Shown piece after piece: positions 8,999 to 16,747 of a stretch of DNA of 64,000 bases. A program made the position numbers and the translations under genes. The DNA lies in contig NZ_CP036150.1 of the NCBI RefSeq assembly GCF_008329965.1, positions 3,204,439 to 3,268,438 on the forward strand. Reading direction: 5' to 3'. Numbering within the stretch: position 1 is the stretch's first letter; each line of letters opens with the position of its first letter. A model generated the notes under the pieces. The model searched no databases. It worked only from the letters and a program-made list of their open reading frames with translations, and was not told the origin of the DNA. Source of the DNA: Oceanispirochaeta crateris (lineage in GTDB: Bacteria; Spirochaetota; Spirochaetia; DSM-2461).

Positions 8999-9340
8999 TT
9001 ATTGCATATTCAGAATGATTCTTAATCCATAATCAACTTCAATCATCAAAGTTGAAGGTAGAATTGCCGCTTTTTCAATTAAGCGCTGTTTATCTAAAGT
9101 AACTATTTGAGAAATATTTATAACGCTGTCTTTTGGTAATTTAGATTCTTCTTTTTCCAGATAAACGTTACCCGGAGCATCTGCTAAACTTAGGTTTGAA
9201 GTGACAGATGCTACTATTACTGTTTGTATTCTGCTTTTATTGAAAGAATCTTCCTGGATTACGACAACAGGTCTTTTATAACCGGGCTCACTTCCAAAGG
9301 GGATTCCTAAATCAACCCACCATATTTCACCACGTATCAT
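8999..9340 (-). CDS. MazF/PemK-type endoribonuclease toxin
   Basis: The 113-residue product matches the MazF/PemK (CcdB-like fold) family, mRNA interferases that cut single-stranded RNA. Diagnostic parts are the start IRGEIWWVDLG, the KRPVVVIQEDSFN strand, VIVASVTSN, and KDSVINISQIVTLDKQRL near the C-terminus. The conserved arginine and serine/threonine positions of the active groove appear present. It overlaps the upstream antitoxin gene by 14 bases, the usual coupled toxin-antitoxin arrangement. It precedes jetA on the same strand. Confidence 0.92.
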   Translation of the reverse strand: MIRGEIWWVDLGIPFGSEPGYKRPVVVIQEDSFNKSRIQTVIVASVTSNLSLADAPGNVYLEKEESKLPKDSVINISQIVTLDKQRLIEKAAILPSTLMIEVDYGLRIILNMQ

Positions 9341-9569
9341 TTTCTGTGGCCTTTCTTAATTGTTCTACTCCGATATTGGATAAATCATTGTCATCATTCT
9401 GGACGGAATAAATATCATTCAACTTTTCAGTTATTCTGTCCTTATTATGATGTTCAATAAACTCTTTTATGGCTTTCACATAAAGTTGACTTCTGGCCAA
9501 TCCTAGCTGTTTCGCTGTGACTTCAGCCTCATTAAATAACTGATCTGGTATGGATATAGCTGTTTTCAT
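9327..9569 (-). CDS. Ribbon-helix-helix antitoxin (MazE-like)
   Basis: An 80-residue partner of the adjacent MazF toxin. Residues 1-45 form a ribbon-helix-helix DNA-binding unit: the strand MKTAISIPDQLF followed by two helices with the AKQLGLARSQLYVKAIKEFI pattern. The acidic, flexible tail (VQNDDNDLSNIGVEQLRKA) is expected to wrap the toxin. The tail ends WITHIN the toxin start region because of the 14-base overlap. It probably represses its own promoter through the repeats just upstream. Confidence 0.9.
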   Translation of the reverse strand: MKTAISIPDQLFNEAEVTAKQLGLARSQLYVKAIKEFIEHHNKDRITEKLNDIYSVQNDDNDLSNIGVEQLRKATENDTW

Positions 9570-9575
9570 ACTTAG

Positions 9576-9594
9576 AGTATAACTTTAGTATAAC
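9576..9594 (-). promoter_or_regulatory. Direct-repeat operator/promoter of the toxin-antitoxin pair
   Basis: On the minus strand, GTTATACT occurs twice, at 9594-9587 and 9583-9576, separated by 3 bases. The 11-base period places both copies on the same DNA face, as expected for a ribbon-helix-helix repressor. Each copy contains TATACT, a good -10 hexamer. The repeats lie 7-25 bases ahead of the antitoxin ATG. Confidence 0.5.
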
Positions 9595-9669
9595 GATTTT
9601 ACAATTAAAAGATTTTCTATATATTTCTGATGATTTTTTATGGTGTGCCCCACGAAAAGTGGACACGCT

Positions 9670-10518
9670 TTATGCTACAACCTTTAATTGCTCCTCATAT
9701 TCCATAGGACTTTTGTAGTTCAATAAAGAATGTCGACGTTTACGATTATAGAATATCTCTATATATTCAAAAATACCAGATTTTAAATCATCAATGCGCT
9801 GAAAGTTATTTGGATAAACCATTTCTACCTTCAATCTGCTAAAAAATGATTCCATAGGCGCATTATCCCAACAATTTCCACGGCGACTGATGCTTAACTG
9901 AAATCCATGCCTATGAGCAAAATCGATATATTTTTGTGATCTGTATTGAACTCCTCTATCAGAATGAAGAATTGTATTCTCTGTGTCACCTCGTCTGCTA
10001 ATTGCGACTGATAAGGCCTCCATTATCAGTTCATAAGTCATGCTTGAACCCAGTGCCCAACCGACTATCTTTCTTGAGTAGAGGTCCATAACGACAGCAA
10101 GGTACATCCATCTATCCTTAACCCATATGTAAGTAATATCTGAAGTCCATTTTTCATTTATTGTGCTTGCCGAAAAGTTCCTCCATAAAATATTATCACT
10201 GACATTATTCATCGAGAGGCTTCTTTTGGGATATTTGAATCCTTTACCATTATGGGCCTTAATATCGCTGTCATGCATGATTTTAGCCACGTAATTGACA
10301 CTACAGCTATATCCCAGGGCTTTAAGTTCTTCAGTAATCCTTCTGGAGCCATACCTAGCTTTAAATTCTTCATAGGTATCCAGGATTCTCTTTTTAACCA
10401 CTCTCTTCTTATACTCATATGAACTCTCGGGGCTGTTAAACCATTGGTAATATCCTGATCTAGCTACGTTTAATGCCTTACACATAGTTTTAATTGAATA
10501 CTGGCCTTTATGATCCAA
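9670..10518 (-). CDS. IS3-family transposase OrfB (DDE integrase domain)
   Basis: Catalytic half of the transposase, 282 residues from the nominal start. An N-terminal HTH_21 segment (ARSGYYQWFNSPESS, RYGSRRITEELKALG) is followed by an rve DDE domain: WTSDITYIWVKDRWMYLAVV with the first Asp, LHSDRGVQYRS with the second, and CWDNAPMESFFSRLK with the catalytic Glu. It lies in the -1 frame relative to orfA, and that frame is open back through the A7G slippery run at 10565-10572. The functional protein is therefore probably an OrfAB fusion made by ribosomal frameshifting. All three acidic residues are present. Confidence 0.92.
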   Translation of the reverse strand: MDHKGQYSIKTMCKALNVARSGYYQWFNSPESSYEYKKRVVKKRILDTYEEFKARYGSRRITEELKALGYSCSVNYVAKIMHDSDIKAHNGKGFKYPKRSLSMNNVSDNILWRNFSASTINEKWTSDITYIWVKDRWMYLAVVMDLYSRKIVGWALGSSMTYELIMEALSVAISRRGDTENTILHSDRGVQYRSQKYIDFAHRHGFQLSISRRGNCWDNAPMESFFSRLKVEMVYPNNFQRIDDLKSGIFEYIEIFYNRKRRHSLLNYKSPMEYEEQLKVVA

Positions 10519-10532
10519 GATGGCTGCATATT

Positions 10533-10841
10533 TTACTTTTGGCCGTTCGCAAAATATGCAGCCACTTTTTTTAAGAATTCAATCTCATCTTTGAGTTTTT
10601 TATTCTCTCTTTTGAGTGCTCTTAGTTCATTAGATTCATCTTTTGAATAATCGACTCCAGCTAAAGTATTAAATTGTTTTTCACTGAGTCGGGTAAATTG
10701 TCTTTTCCAATTGTAAATTTGCTGAGCACTGATCCCTAATTCATCAGCAACGATCTTGGCAGAACTGCCTTCCAATTCTGACCGTCTGATTGCTTCTCTG
10801 CGAAAATCCTCTGTGTACGCTTGAGTTTTTTTTCTACTCAT
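10533..10841 (-). CDS. IS3-family transposase OrfA (helix-turn-helix)
   Basis: A 102-residue DNA-binding subunit with HTH_Tnp_1 sequence (YTEDFRREAIRRSELEG, IVADELGISAQQIYNWKRQF) and a leucine-zipper-like tail (LRALKRENKKLKDEIEFLKK). An A7G heptamer inside the LKK codons (10565-10572) is a classic -1 frameshift site, and reading -1 from there runs directly into OrfB. Confidence 0.92.
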   Translation of the reverse strand: MSRKKTQAYTEDFRREAIRRSELEGSSAKIVADELGISAQQIYNWKRQFTRLSEKQFNTLAGVDYSKDESNELRALKRENKKLKDEIEFLKKVAAYFANGQK

Positions 10842-11127
10842 TTGAAACTCCCTTATATAGTTTAATCTAACTTATAAAGGTGTCCAAATTTCGTGGGGCA
10901 GTCTGTTTATTAACGCCAAAACTCTGGCTGTCGCGTAATGACAATTGAATATGCGAGAAGAAAATCAGGACAGAAATATTGAATCTTTAAGGTGCTTCAA
11001 TATTTTAAGGAAATTGAATCATCAGAACTTCTGTATTTCTATTGTTGAAAACCGGGAAAATATTTGATTTCGTCATGTTCTGGAAACACCTGTCCCATGG
11101 TGAATGGTGATAGTTTTCCAAATTAGA

Positions 11128-11369
11128 TCAAGAGGCTCTGTAATAGTGGTGATAGAGGCCAAATCGTATTGGCATCTTCATAATTTTACCTGACGCAACT
11201 GGAGGTCTGTCTTCCGAAATGGAATGAATGCCTTGATACGGTCGATATTTATTATAATATTCCATGTAGGATTTCAGGATATTCCGCAATTGTTTTTCTG
11301 AGAAGATTGCAAACCAATCCAAGCATTCCTGACGGATGGATCTGCTGAACCTCTCAGCATATGCAATTT
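11128..11369 (-). pseudogene. C-terminal fragment of a DDE integrase joined to truncated istB
   Basis: Only the tail of an rve-type integrase remains: AYAERFSRSIRQECLDWFAI with the catalytic Glu region, then EYYNKYRPYQGIHS. The family belongs to a different transposase from the IS21 genes upstream. The fragment begins in the middle of istB near 11366-11372, where the two sequences meet in different frames. It is therefore a recombination or deletion scar, not a functional gene. Confidence 0.75.
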
Positions 11370-11899
11370 GCTTCTTTACGATCAATAGGCGTGTAGCCAA
11401 TTTCATCAATAATCAGAACATCTGCTTTCATGATCCGGTTAATTCGAAATGTGCTGGACCTTTGGACTTCCATAGTTTTCAGGAGTTTTATCAATGTCGT
11501 TATTCTTTCAAAACAGACTTTGTAACCTGCCTGGATCGCCTTCAAACCAAATTCGATGGACATATGGGTTTTCCCCAATCCGGGAGGTCCGAAAAAGAGA
11601 AGGTTTTCATGTTTATCAATCCACCTGAAATCCATTAGGTTTTTGACTTGCAGTTCCGTAATTCCTTCCAGTCTTGAAAAATCAAATGTCTCAAGTTCCT
11701 TGAAAACAGGAAAATGAGTGCCGGCCATATTCCTCTTCAATCTACGGTCAGTCCTGTAATCAATTTCACTACTGAGTAGTTCTTCCAGAAATTTTAGATG
11801 GGATAGATTTTCCTTTTCAGAAAGGTCATCCAGGGCTGAGACCATTCCTTTTAGGTTGAGGCTATCCATTACTCTAGTACAGTATTTAAAGTGGCTCAT
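11366..11899 (-). pseudogene. IS21-family helper ATPase istB, 3' truncated
   Basis: An AAA+ ATPase of the IstB/DnaC type. Walker A FFGPPGLGKT and Walker B DVLIIDEIGY are clear. Homology stops just after GYTPIDRKEAN at about residue 178, where a full protein should continue for about 70 more residues with sensor motifs. The rest is replaced by an unrelated integrase tail. Its start overlaps the istA stop by 4 bases, the usual IS21 coupling. Confidence 0.85.
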
Positions 11900-12983
11900 A
11901 GAGCACCTCCTAAGAGGCTAACAAGCGATGTGTAATAGGACATCTTCCGTTTTTCCACTTTAGGATTTCGGGATTCGCTCTTAATTTTGCGTACTCCGGA
12001 TAACAGTACTGGTAGAATATCCGGTTGTTGGTATTCCTCGATTCCCTTGAAGTACTGATATGCTTCTGCAAGATCATTAGCTGAATACTTACCACTATCA
12101 ATACAGAACTGAATTGCTGATTTTAATAATTCAGACTCATACCCATTATCTAAGAACTTGGAAAATACGTGATGCTGATCTCGAAAATACCGTGAAAACC
12201 GACTGTAGTTTCCTTCAATGAGATCCTCCCATTGTTCGTTATCTTTGAGCTTGCTCTTCAACTCTTTTTTCAGATCAGAAGCCTTCACAGAGGTATTTCT
12301 GAAATGATTTCTCTGGATTATGTTTTCTCCCGGTATAAGGGACAATCTGTGCCGAGCTATTTCCTTTCAATCCTGTGACCCATAAATGATTGGATTTTTG
12401 TGGGATCGATAAATCCATACTTTTCTCTTGAGATATTCCTGAGGTACTGAATATGAGCTCCCACCTACGCAGATCAAGCCTTTCTCTGAAACCTTCCTAT
12501 CTTCTCTTCCCAGGATCTGGTCTTTTCTGTAGATCGAAGAACGTATGGGAGACATCATTTCCTGTTCCCGCTCAAGAAGATTTCTGGGCACCATATCTGT
12601 TGCCTAACAGATCTTACCATTGGCTCTTCTCTCAAGCCAGCTATCCAGACGAGGAGAGATCTCTTCGAATGAATTGAATTGTCTGCCTGAGAAGAAACTC
12701 GTTTTCACGAACTTGACCAGATTCTCTACCTTCCCCTTTGACTCCGGATCTGCTTTTCGGCAGACATACAAAGAAAAACCCATCTCTTTTTTGAAATCCT
12801 TGAACTGTTTTGTCAGGATGATATCATCTTGATTTTCACTGACGACCAGAGCTCTGTCCTGATCGATTACTATTTCATGTGGGATACCTCCGATATATTC
12901 AAAACAATTCAAAAGGTGCTGAAATATATCGATTGTACGAAAGGGTGTATAGTGAGCCCTTTCGTCAACGCAACAACAGATAG
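11896..12983 (-). pseudogene. IS21-family transposase istA, 5' truncated with two in-frame stops
   Basis: One continuous frame reads as the C-terminal two-thirds of IstA. It begins with CCVDERAHYTPFRTIDIFQ and LLNCFEYIGGIPHEIVIDQ (rve domain), then KADPESKGKVENLVKFVKTS with the catalytic Glu, and ends with SYYTSLVSLLGG. Two in-frame stops break it: TAG at 12604-12606 and TGA at 12367-12369. The 5' part is missing; the frame abuts an IS3 element at about 12984, and no istA N-terminus appears on the other side of that element. Confidence 0.85.
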
Positions 12984-13008
12984 TTTTAAGGTGTATTCCT
13001 TCCCTTTA

Positions 13009-13848
13009 TTAAGCAGCTCTCATAACAGCTGACATAAATGTTCTATAGTAGATTTCGTCCGGTGTTTCATAATCCAGGGACTGATGAAATCTTTCCTTAT
13101 TGTAAAAATTGAAGTATCTGTTAACAGATGTTCTCAGTTCAATGATGCTGTCATAACTATGGAGGTAAATTTCTTCATACTTGAGAGTCCTCCACAATCG
13201 TTCTACATAAATATTATCCAGAGCACGACCTTTACCATCCATGCTAATTTGTATTCCATGCTCTTTTAGAACACCCACAAATGCGTCGGAAGTAAACTGG
13301 CTCCCTTGATCTGTGTTAAATATTGCAGGAATCCCATACTGCATAAGAGCCTCTTCTAGTGCATCGACACAAAAACTCACATCCATTGTATTTGAAATTC
13401 TCCAGGATAAGACCTTCCGGCTATATAGGTCTAGAACAGCTACCAAATACACAAAGTTATTGTTTATTTTTAGATAAGTCACATCTGTAGCCCAAACTTG
13501 GTTTGGAAACAGTATTCTTTTTCCTCTCAGCAAATAGGGATACTTCTTATGCTCCTTTCTGGCTTTAGAAAGGTTCCTCTTTGGGTAAATAGCACTCAAA
13601 CCCATCCTCTTCATAAGACGCCGTACTTGTTTTCTAGTAATCTTATAACCTTTATCATTCAATGCGACGGCGATCTTTCTATACCCATAGAATGGGGTTT
13701 TTCCTAACTTCTCTATAATTAGAATAATCATATCCAGTTCCCATGCCTCATTTGAATTTGTAGGCTTGTAATAGAAGCTTGAACGAGAGATATCAAGCAA
13801 CTTGCACTGTTTCTTGATTGAAAGATTCAAATTATCCGGTTCTATCAA
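13009..13848 (-). CDS. IS3-family transposase OrfB
   Basis: A 279-residue DDE transposase. HTH_21 segment: LSIKKQCKLLDISRSSFYY and YGYRKIAVALNDKGYKITR. Catalytic domain: VWATDVTYLKINNNFVYLVA (first Asp), IFNTDQGSQFTSDAFVGVLK (second Asp), RALDNIYVERLWRTLKYEEI (Glu). A TTG serves as nominal start. Relative to orfA it lies in the +1 frame, not the -1 frame used by IS3-type frameshifting; see the orfA entry. Confidence 0.88.
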   Translation of the reverse strand: MIEPDNLNLSIKKQCKLLDISRSSFYYKPTNSNEAWELDMIILIIEKLGKTPFYGYRKIAVALNDKGYKITRKQVRRLMKRMGLSAIYPKRNLSKARKEHKKYPYLLRGKRILFPNQVWATDVTYLKINNNFVYLVAVLDLYSRKVLSWRISNTMDVSFCVDALEEALMQYGIPAIFNTDQGSQFTSDAFVGVLKEHGIQISMDGKGRALDNIYVERLWRTLKYEEIYLHSYDSIIELRTSVNRYFNFYNKERFHQSLDYETPDEIYYRTFMSAVMRAA

Positions 13849-14149
13849 TCCGGATCGTGCCCGTACAGTTCCTTGTTCTTTTTTTTAGAAATTGATTCTC
13901 TACCTGTAATTGAACAATATTCTTATAGAGTTCGGACTCTTTCAATTCTGATTCAGAAATATTTGTCTTCTTTTTATTTGGCCGTTCAAATATATCCTCA
14001 ACACCATCCAAGAGATGCTTTTTCCATAGGCTGATCTGGTTTGCATGAATACCATAGAGCTGAGCTAACTCCTGTAAGCTCTTTTCACCACGGATAGCCT
14101 CAAGTGCTACCTTTGCCTTAAATTTCTTGTCGTAACTCTTTCGTTTCAT
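13832..14149 (-). CDS. IS3-family transposase OrfA with altered A-run
   Basis: A 105-residue HTH_Tnp_1 protein (KSYDKKFKAKVALEAIRGEK, YGIHANQISLWKKHLLDGV) with a zipper segment (LYKNIVQLQVENQFLKK). After LKK the frame continues RTRNCTGTIRIDRTG, which looks unlike an OrfA tail. The A-run at 13879-13886 is eight long. With nine As the -1 relation to orfB would be restored and the tail would read KNKELYGHDPD; with seven, orfA and orfB would be one frame. A single-base slippage in this copy is therefore likely. Confidence 0.78.
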   Translation of the reverse strand: MKRKSYDKKFKAKVALEAIRGEKSLQELAQLYGIHANQISLWKKHLLDGVEDIFERPNKKKTNISESELKESELYKNIVQLQVENQFLKKRTRNCTGTIRIDRTG

Positions 14150-14228
14150 AATAATAATTTATTCCTCCCAGATAATTGTTACAAGGAGAAACCCACCTTA
14201 AACCTGTGTCTTAATATCTGGGCTCATT

Positions 14229-14344
14229 ATAATGGTCTATGCCACTTCGGAACTGGACACCTGCTATGAATAGATTCGCCATAGAATATGAAGGGCGATT
14301 TGACATATGAAGAATGGGCTTTACACAAAAAACTTTACAGGCTC
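14229..14344 (+). repeat. IS256-family 3' end remnant (solo end)
   Basis: This stretch aligns with the last coding bases and right terminal repeat of the full IS256 copy at 33374-34700. Both share TGCCACT..GGA.ACCTGC.ATGAAT, a GAATATG.AG.GCGATTT block, and the terminal AACTTTACAGGCTC. Many substitutions show decay. It sits between two IS3 elements. Confidence 0.8.
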
Positions 14345-14362
14345 AAAAAAACGGAGTATCAG

Positions 14363-15247
14363 TTAAGCCACATTTCCCGTTTCATAATACTTACTTTCTT
14401 TCTCATCAGGAGTCAACCAATTATTTTCTGTGTGCTTCCTGATCCTGTTGTAGTAAATTTCAATATACCAATAAAGATCCTTATTCAATTCTTCCATCGT
14501 TCGGTATTTCCGGTGATAAATCAATCGTGTTTTCAGTGTATGAAAGAATGATTCTGCAACGGCATTGTCCCAACAATTTCCTTTTCGGCTCATACTTTGG
14601 ACAGCATCCACTGACTCTAAAAGGGATCTGAATTGTTCTGATGCATACTGGATACCTCGATCGCTATGAACAAGCATTCCCTTTGGATTATTATTCCGAT
14701 ATAGATATTTTTTAAAGGCATTACAGGTAGAGTCCGCAGAGAGACTTTTGTTAAGATCCCAGCCAACAACTTTACGAGAATAAAGGTCTATAAATACAGA
14801 TAAATACATCCACTTGGATGCAACCTTGATATATGTGATATCCCCAACTACGGCAACATTGGGCATTTCTGGATTAAAATGACGATTCAAAATGTTGTCA
14901 GGAATCCATTCTTTATGATCTGAATCTGTTGTAACGACAAACTGCTTCTGTATCTTGCATCTAAGCCCCATTTCCTTCATAAGAGCTGCTACACGGCTTC
15001 TATAGACAGTTTTATACTGAGGATCATCATGCAAATCCTCTGTGATCAAAGGACTTCCTGCCATTTGTTTGTGCTTAATATAAAAAAGCTCACTGATCTT
15101 GGTCATCAGTTTTTCTTTGGCTATCCTTCTGGAAGATTTTGATTGTCCTTGCCAGTCATAAAATCCGCTCTCAGAGACATTAAGATTATGGCACATTCTC
15201 ACCACCGGAAATTCAGAGCGACACTCTTGTATAAAGAAGTATTTCAT
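14363..15247 (-). CDS. IS3-family transposase OrfB
   Basis: A 294-residue DDE transposase: MCHNLNVSESGFYDWQGQSK (HTH_21), VVGDITYIKVASKWMYLSVF (first Asp), LVHSDRGIQYASEQFRSLLE (second Asp), CWDNAVAESFFHTLKTRLIY (Glu). Its ATG overlaps the orfA TGA (ATGA). The frame is open upstream through the A7G run at 15276-15283, so an OrfAB fusion by -1 frameshifting is expected. It looks intact. Confidence 0.91.
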   Translation of the reverse strand: MKYFFIQECRSEFPVVRMCHNLNVSESGFYDWQGQSKSSRRIAKEKLMTKISELFYIKHKQMAGSPLITEDLHDDPQYKTVYRSRVAALMKEMGLRCKIQKQFVVTTDSDHKEWIPDNILNRHFNPEMPNVAVVGDITYIKVASKWMYLSVFIDLYSRKVVGWDLNKSLSADSTCNAFKKYLYRNNNPKGMLVHSDRGIQYASEQFRSLLESVDAVQSMSRKGNCWDNAVAESFFHTLKTRLIYHRKYRTMEELNKDLYWYIEIYYNRIRKHTENNWLTPDEKESKYYETGNVA

Positions 15248-15549
15248 TTCGGTGTTTTGCTGAAAATGGCCAATGCTTTTTTTAATATATCGCGGTCCAT
15301 CTCTGCATCATAAAGCTGCTTTTCAAGATCTCGAATCTTTCTTTGATCAGGAGTCAAAGCCTCGATTCCATTACCAGGAAATGCCAAGTTACCATTTGTT
15401 GAAAGTTGACGCTTCCAGTTCCCAATCAAACCATTTGCAATTCCCAAGGATTGCTCTACGCTGTGAGCTGTCCGACCTGGTTCTTCTGAAAGTGCTATCG
15501 CGTTTCTTTTGAATTCTGCATCATAGCGACGTCTTTTTTTCTCATTCAT
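15244..15549 (-). CDS. IS3-family transposase OrfA
   Basis: A 101-residue HTH_Tnp_1 protein (RRYDAEFKRNAIALSEEPGR, EQSLGIANGLIGNWKRQL) with a coiled-coil tail (RKIRDLEKQLYDAEMDRDIL). An A7G slippery heptamer at 15276-15283 within the LKK codons directs -1 frameshifting into OrfB. Confidence 0.91.
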   Translation of the reverse strand: MNEKKRRRYDAEFKRNAIALSEEPGRTAHSVEQSLGIANGLIGNWKRQLSTNGNLAFPGNGIEALTPDQRKIRDLEKQLYDAEMDRDILKKALAIFSKTPK

Positions 15550-15620
15550 AGTTATTACCTCATTTTATTAAAAATCGGTCTTAACTACTACTCCGGGAAA
15601 TCAAGGCAGGATCACATTCC

Positions 15621-15858
15621 GTACCACGAATGCAATAGAATCGTTAAACAGTGTAATCCGAAAAGCCATAAAGAATCGTAAAATCTTTTCCAATAATAAA
15701 TCTACATTTAGGATCGTAAACTTGGGCTATACAGCAGGCCTCCAAAAAAAGGACAATGTCATTTCGAAATTGGAAACCTGCTATGAATCGATTCCAGCTG
15801 GAATATGGAGATCGATTTTCTAATGAATAGGTTAGGCATTTACACAGGACACTTTACT
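15621..15858 (+). pseudogene. IS256-family transposase C-terminal remnant
   Basis: About 240 bp match the 3' end of the intact IS256 transposase at 33441-34667, from the TTNAIESLN region (ACGAATGCAATAGAATCG) to a degenerate terminal repeat ending CACTTTACTGT. Frame-breaking changes are present, such as an extra G in the CTTGGGCTATACAG stretch. The remnant ends five bases before the stop codon of the SIS gene, so the transposon end abuts the catabolic region. Confidence 0.85.
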
Positions 15859-15862
15859 GTAT

Positions 15863-16456
15863 TCATCTATTTAGTTTTTCTCCTACAGCACCTCCAGGAT
15901 GTATGAGTGCAAACTGTTTTTCCTGATAGTCTATTTCCTCTATAAGCGCAGCTTGCAGGGAATCAAATATCACTGATAATACCACAAAACTGGTTGTACC
16001 CTGGCTGTTATATTTATCTGTTTCTCGTTGGACATGCATCTTGATTACAATATCTGAACCTAAAGACAAAGGGGATTCCATATTCTCTGTAATACTGATG
16101 ACAGTCACTTCTTTATTTTTGCAAATTTGCATAATTGGAAGTAATTCTGAAGTTTTACCACCTCGCGAAGCTAATATTATAACATCCCCTTTTTTTAAAA
16201 ATCCACTGGCTCCATGTACTGCCTCGGATGGAGAAATAAATCTTGCAGGTAGCTCAATACAGCACATCAAATGGGCAAAATGTTGACAGGCTATACCCGA
16301 ATGGCCACATCCGCTGGCAGCAATTCTTTCAGCTTTACTAAGAACATCCACTGCTTTCTCAAAAGCAGTTTTATTGATGGCCTTAAAGGTTTGTTTAATA
16401 GCATTAGACTCAATTGTAAATGATTCTTTGGCATATCCCCATGAACTAAGTTTCAT
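15863..16456 (-). CDS. SIS-domain sugar-phosphate isomerase-like protein (KpsF/GutQ-type)
   Basis: A 197-residue single SIS domain, the fold that binds phosphorylated sugars. The nucleotide/phosphate loop IAASGCGHSGIACQHFAHLM, the ILASRGGKTSELLPIMQICK segment and the C-terminal LIHPGGAVGEKL match the KpsF/GutQ/KdsD group of aldose-ketose isomerases. The CBS domains of full KdsD are absent, as in the short catabolic members. The ATG at 16456 has AAAGGG upstream. It is the last gene on the minus strand of the kinase cluster but is separated by 291 bp, so it may have its own promoter. Substrate unknown. Confidence 0.85.
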   Translation of the reverse strand: MKLSSWGYAKESFTIESNAIKQTFKAINKTAFEKAVDVLSKAERIAASGCGHSGIACQHFAHLMCCIELPARFISPSEAVHGASGFLKKGDVIILASRGGKTSELLPIMQICKNKEVTVISITENMESPLSLGSDIVIKMHVQRETDKYNSQGTTSFVVLSVIFDSLQAALIEEIDYQEKQFALIHPGGAVGEKLNR

Positions 16457-16469
16457 TATTTACCCTTTC

Positions 16470-16494
16470 CTGATAATCCTTAATTATTTATCAG
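16470..16494. promoter_or_regulatory. Palindrome in the leader of the SIS gene
   Basis: CTGATAA (16470-16476) and TTATCAG (16488-16494) form a 7-bp inverted repeat with an 11-base spacer, 14-38 bases ahead of the SIS start. The TGATAA half-site recurs ahead of the DeoR gene and the ABC binding-protein gene, so this could be a DeoR operator. Confidence 0.4.
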
Positions 16495-16747
16495 ATTCCT
16501 CTATTTCATACTCTTCACATTTTATTACTAAATATTGCAGTTATCATATCATCATTTCTGGTTTAAAGATGAAGGCTCACATTTCTGGGATGTATTTGTC
16601 CCAAGGGAATGATAAAATATAGTAAAGACCGATCAATAAACTTTTATTTTAGGTACTATTAATTGGGAGCTCTCTATTTCTTCTACTACCTTAACCTGTC
16701 TGCAATGATGTACAAGCCAGGTAAGGAAGTGTAATAATGGTTTCTCT

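Larger units (their letters stand above)
9646..10900 (-). mobile_element. IS3-family insertion sequence, intact copy (1255 bp)
   Basis: Terminal inverted repeats of 21 bp bound the element: TGCCCCACGAAAAGTGGACAC at 9646-9666 and its near-perfect complement at 10880-10900 (two mismatches near the middle). Inside are orfA and orfB with a programmed frameshift site. No clear 3-4-bp target duplication flanks it. It sits directly upstream of the toxin-antitoxin promoter. Confidence 0.92.
12984..14203 (-). mobile_element. IS3-family insertion sequence (about 1.22 kb) inserted in istA
   Basis: Contains orfA and orfB of the IS3 family. Imperfect terminal inverted repeats are seen: TTTTAAGGTGTATTCC starting near 12984 and the complementary CCACCTTAAACC ending near 14203. 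Boundaries are accurate to a few bases only. Its left end cuts the istA pseudogene. Confidence 0.8.
14352..15595 (-). mobile_element. IS3-family insertion sequence (about 1.24 kb)
   Basis: Third IS3-type element of the island, different from the two to its left. Terminal inverted repeats are CGGAGTATCAGTTAAG at 14352 and its counterpart CTTAACTACTACTCCG ending at 15595, two mismatches apart. It carries orfA and orfB in the correct -1 relation. Confidence 0.82.

Noticed and set aside
10901-11127. Possible gene remnant between the first IS3 element and the integrase tail
   Set aside because: Read in both strands, no recognisable protein segment or terminal repeat was found.
15863-16456. SIS gene as a transposon-truncated pseudogene
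   Set aside because: The IS256 remnant ends five bases past its stop, but the family C-terminus HPGGAVGEKL is complete.
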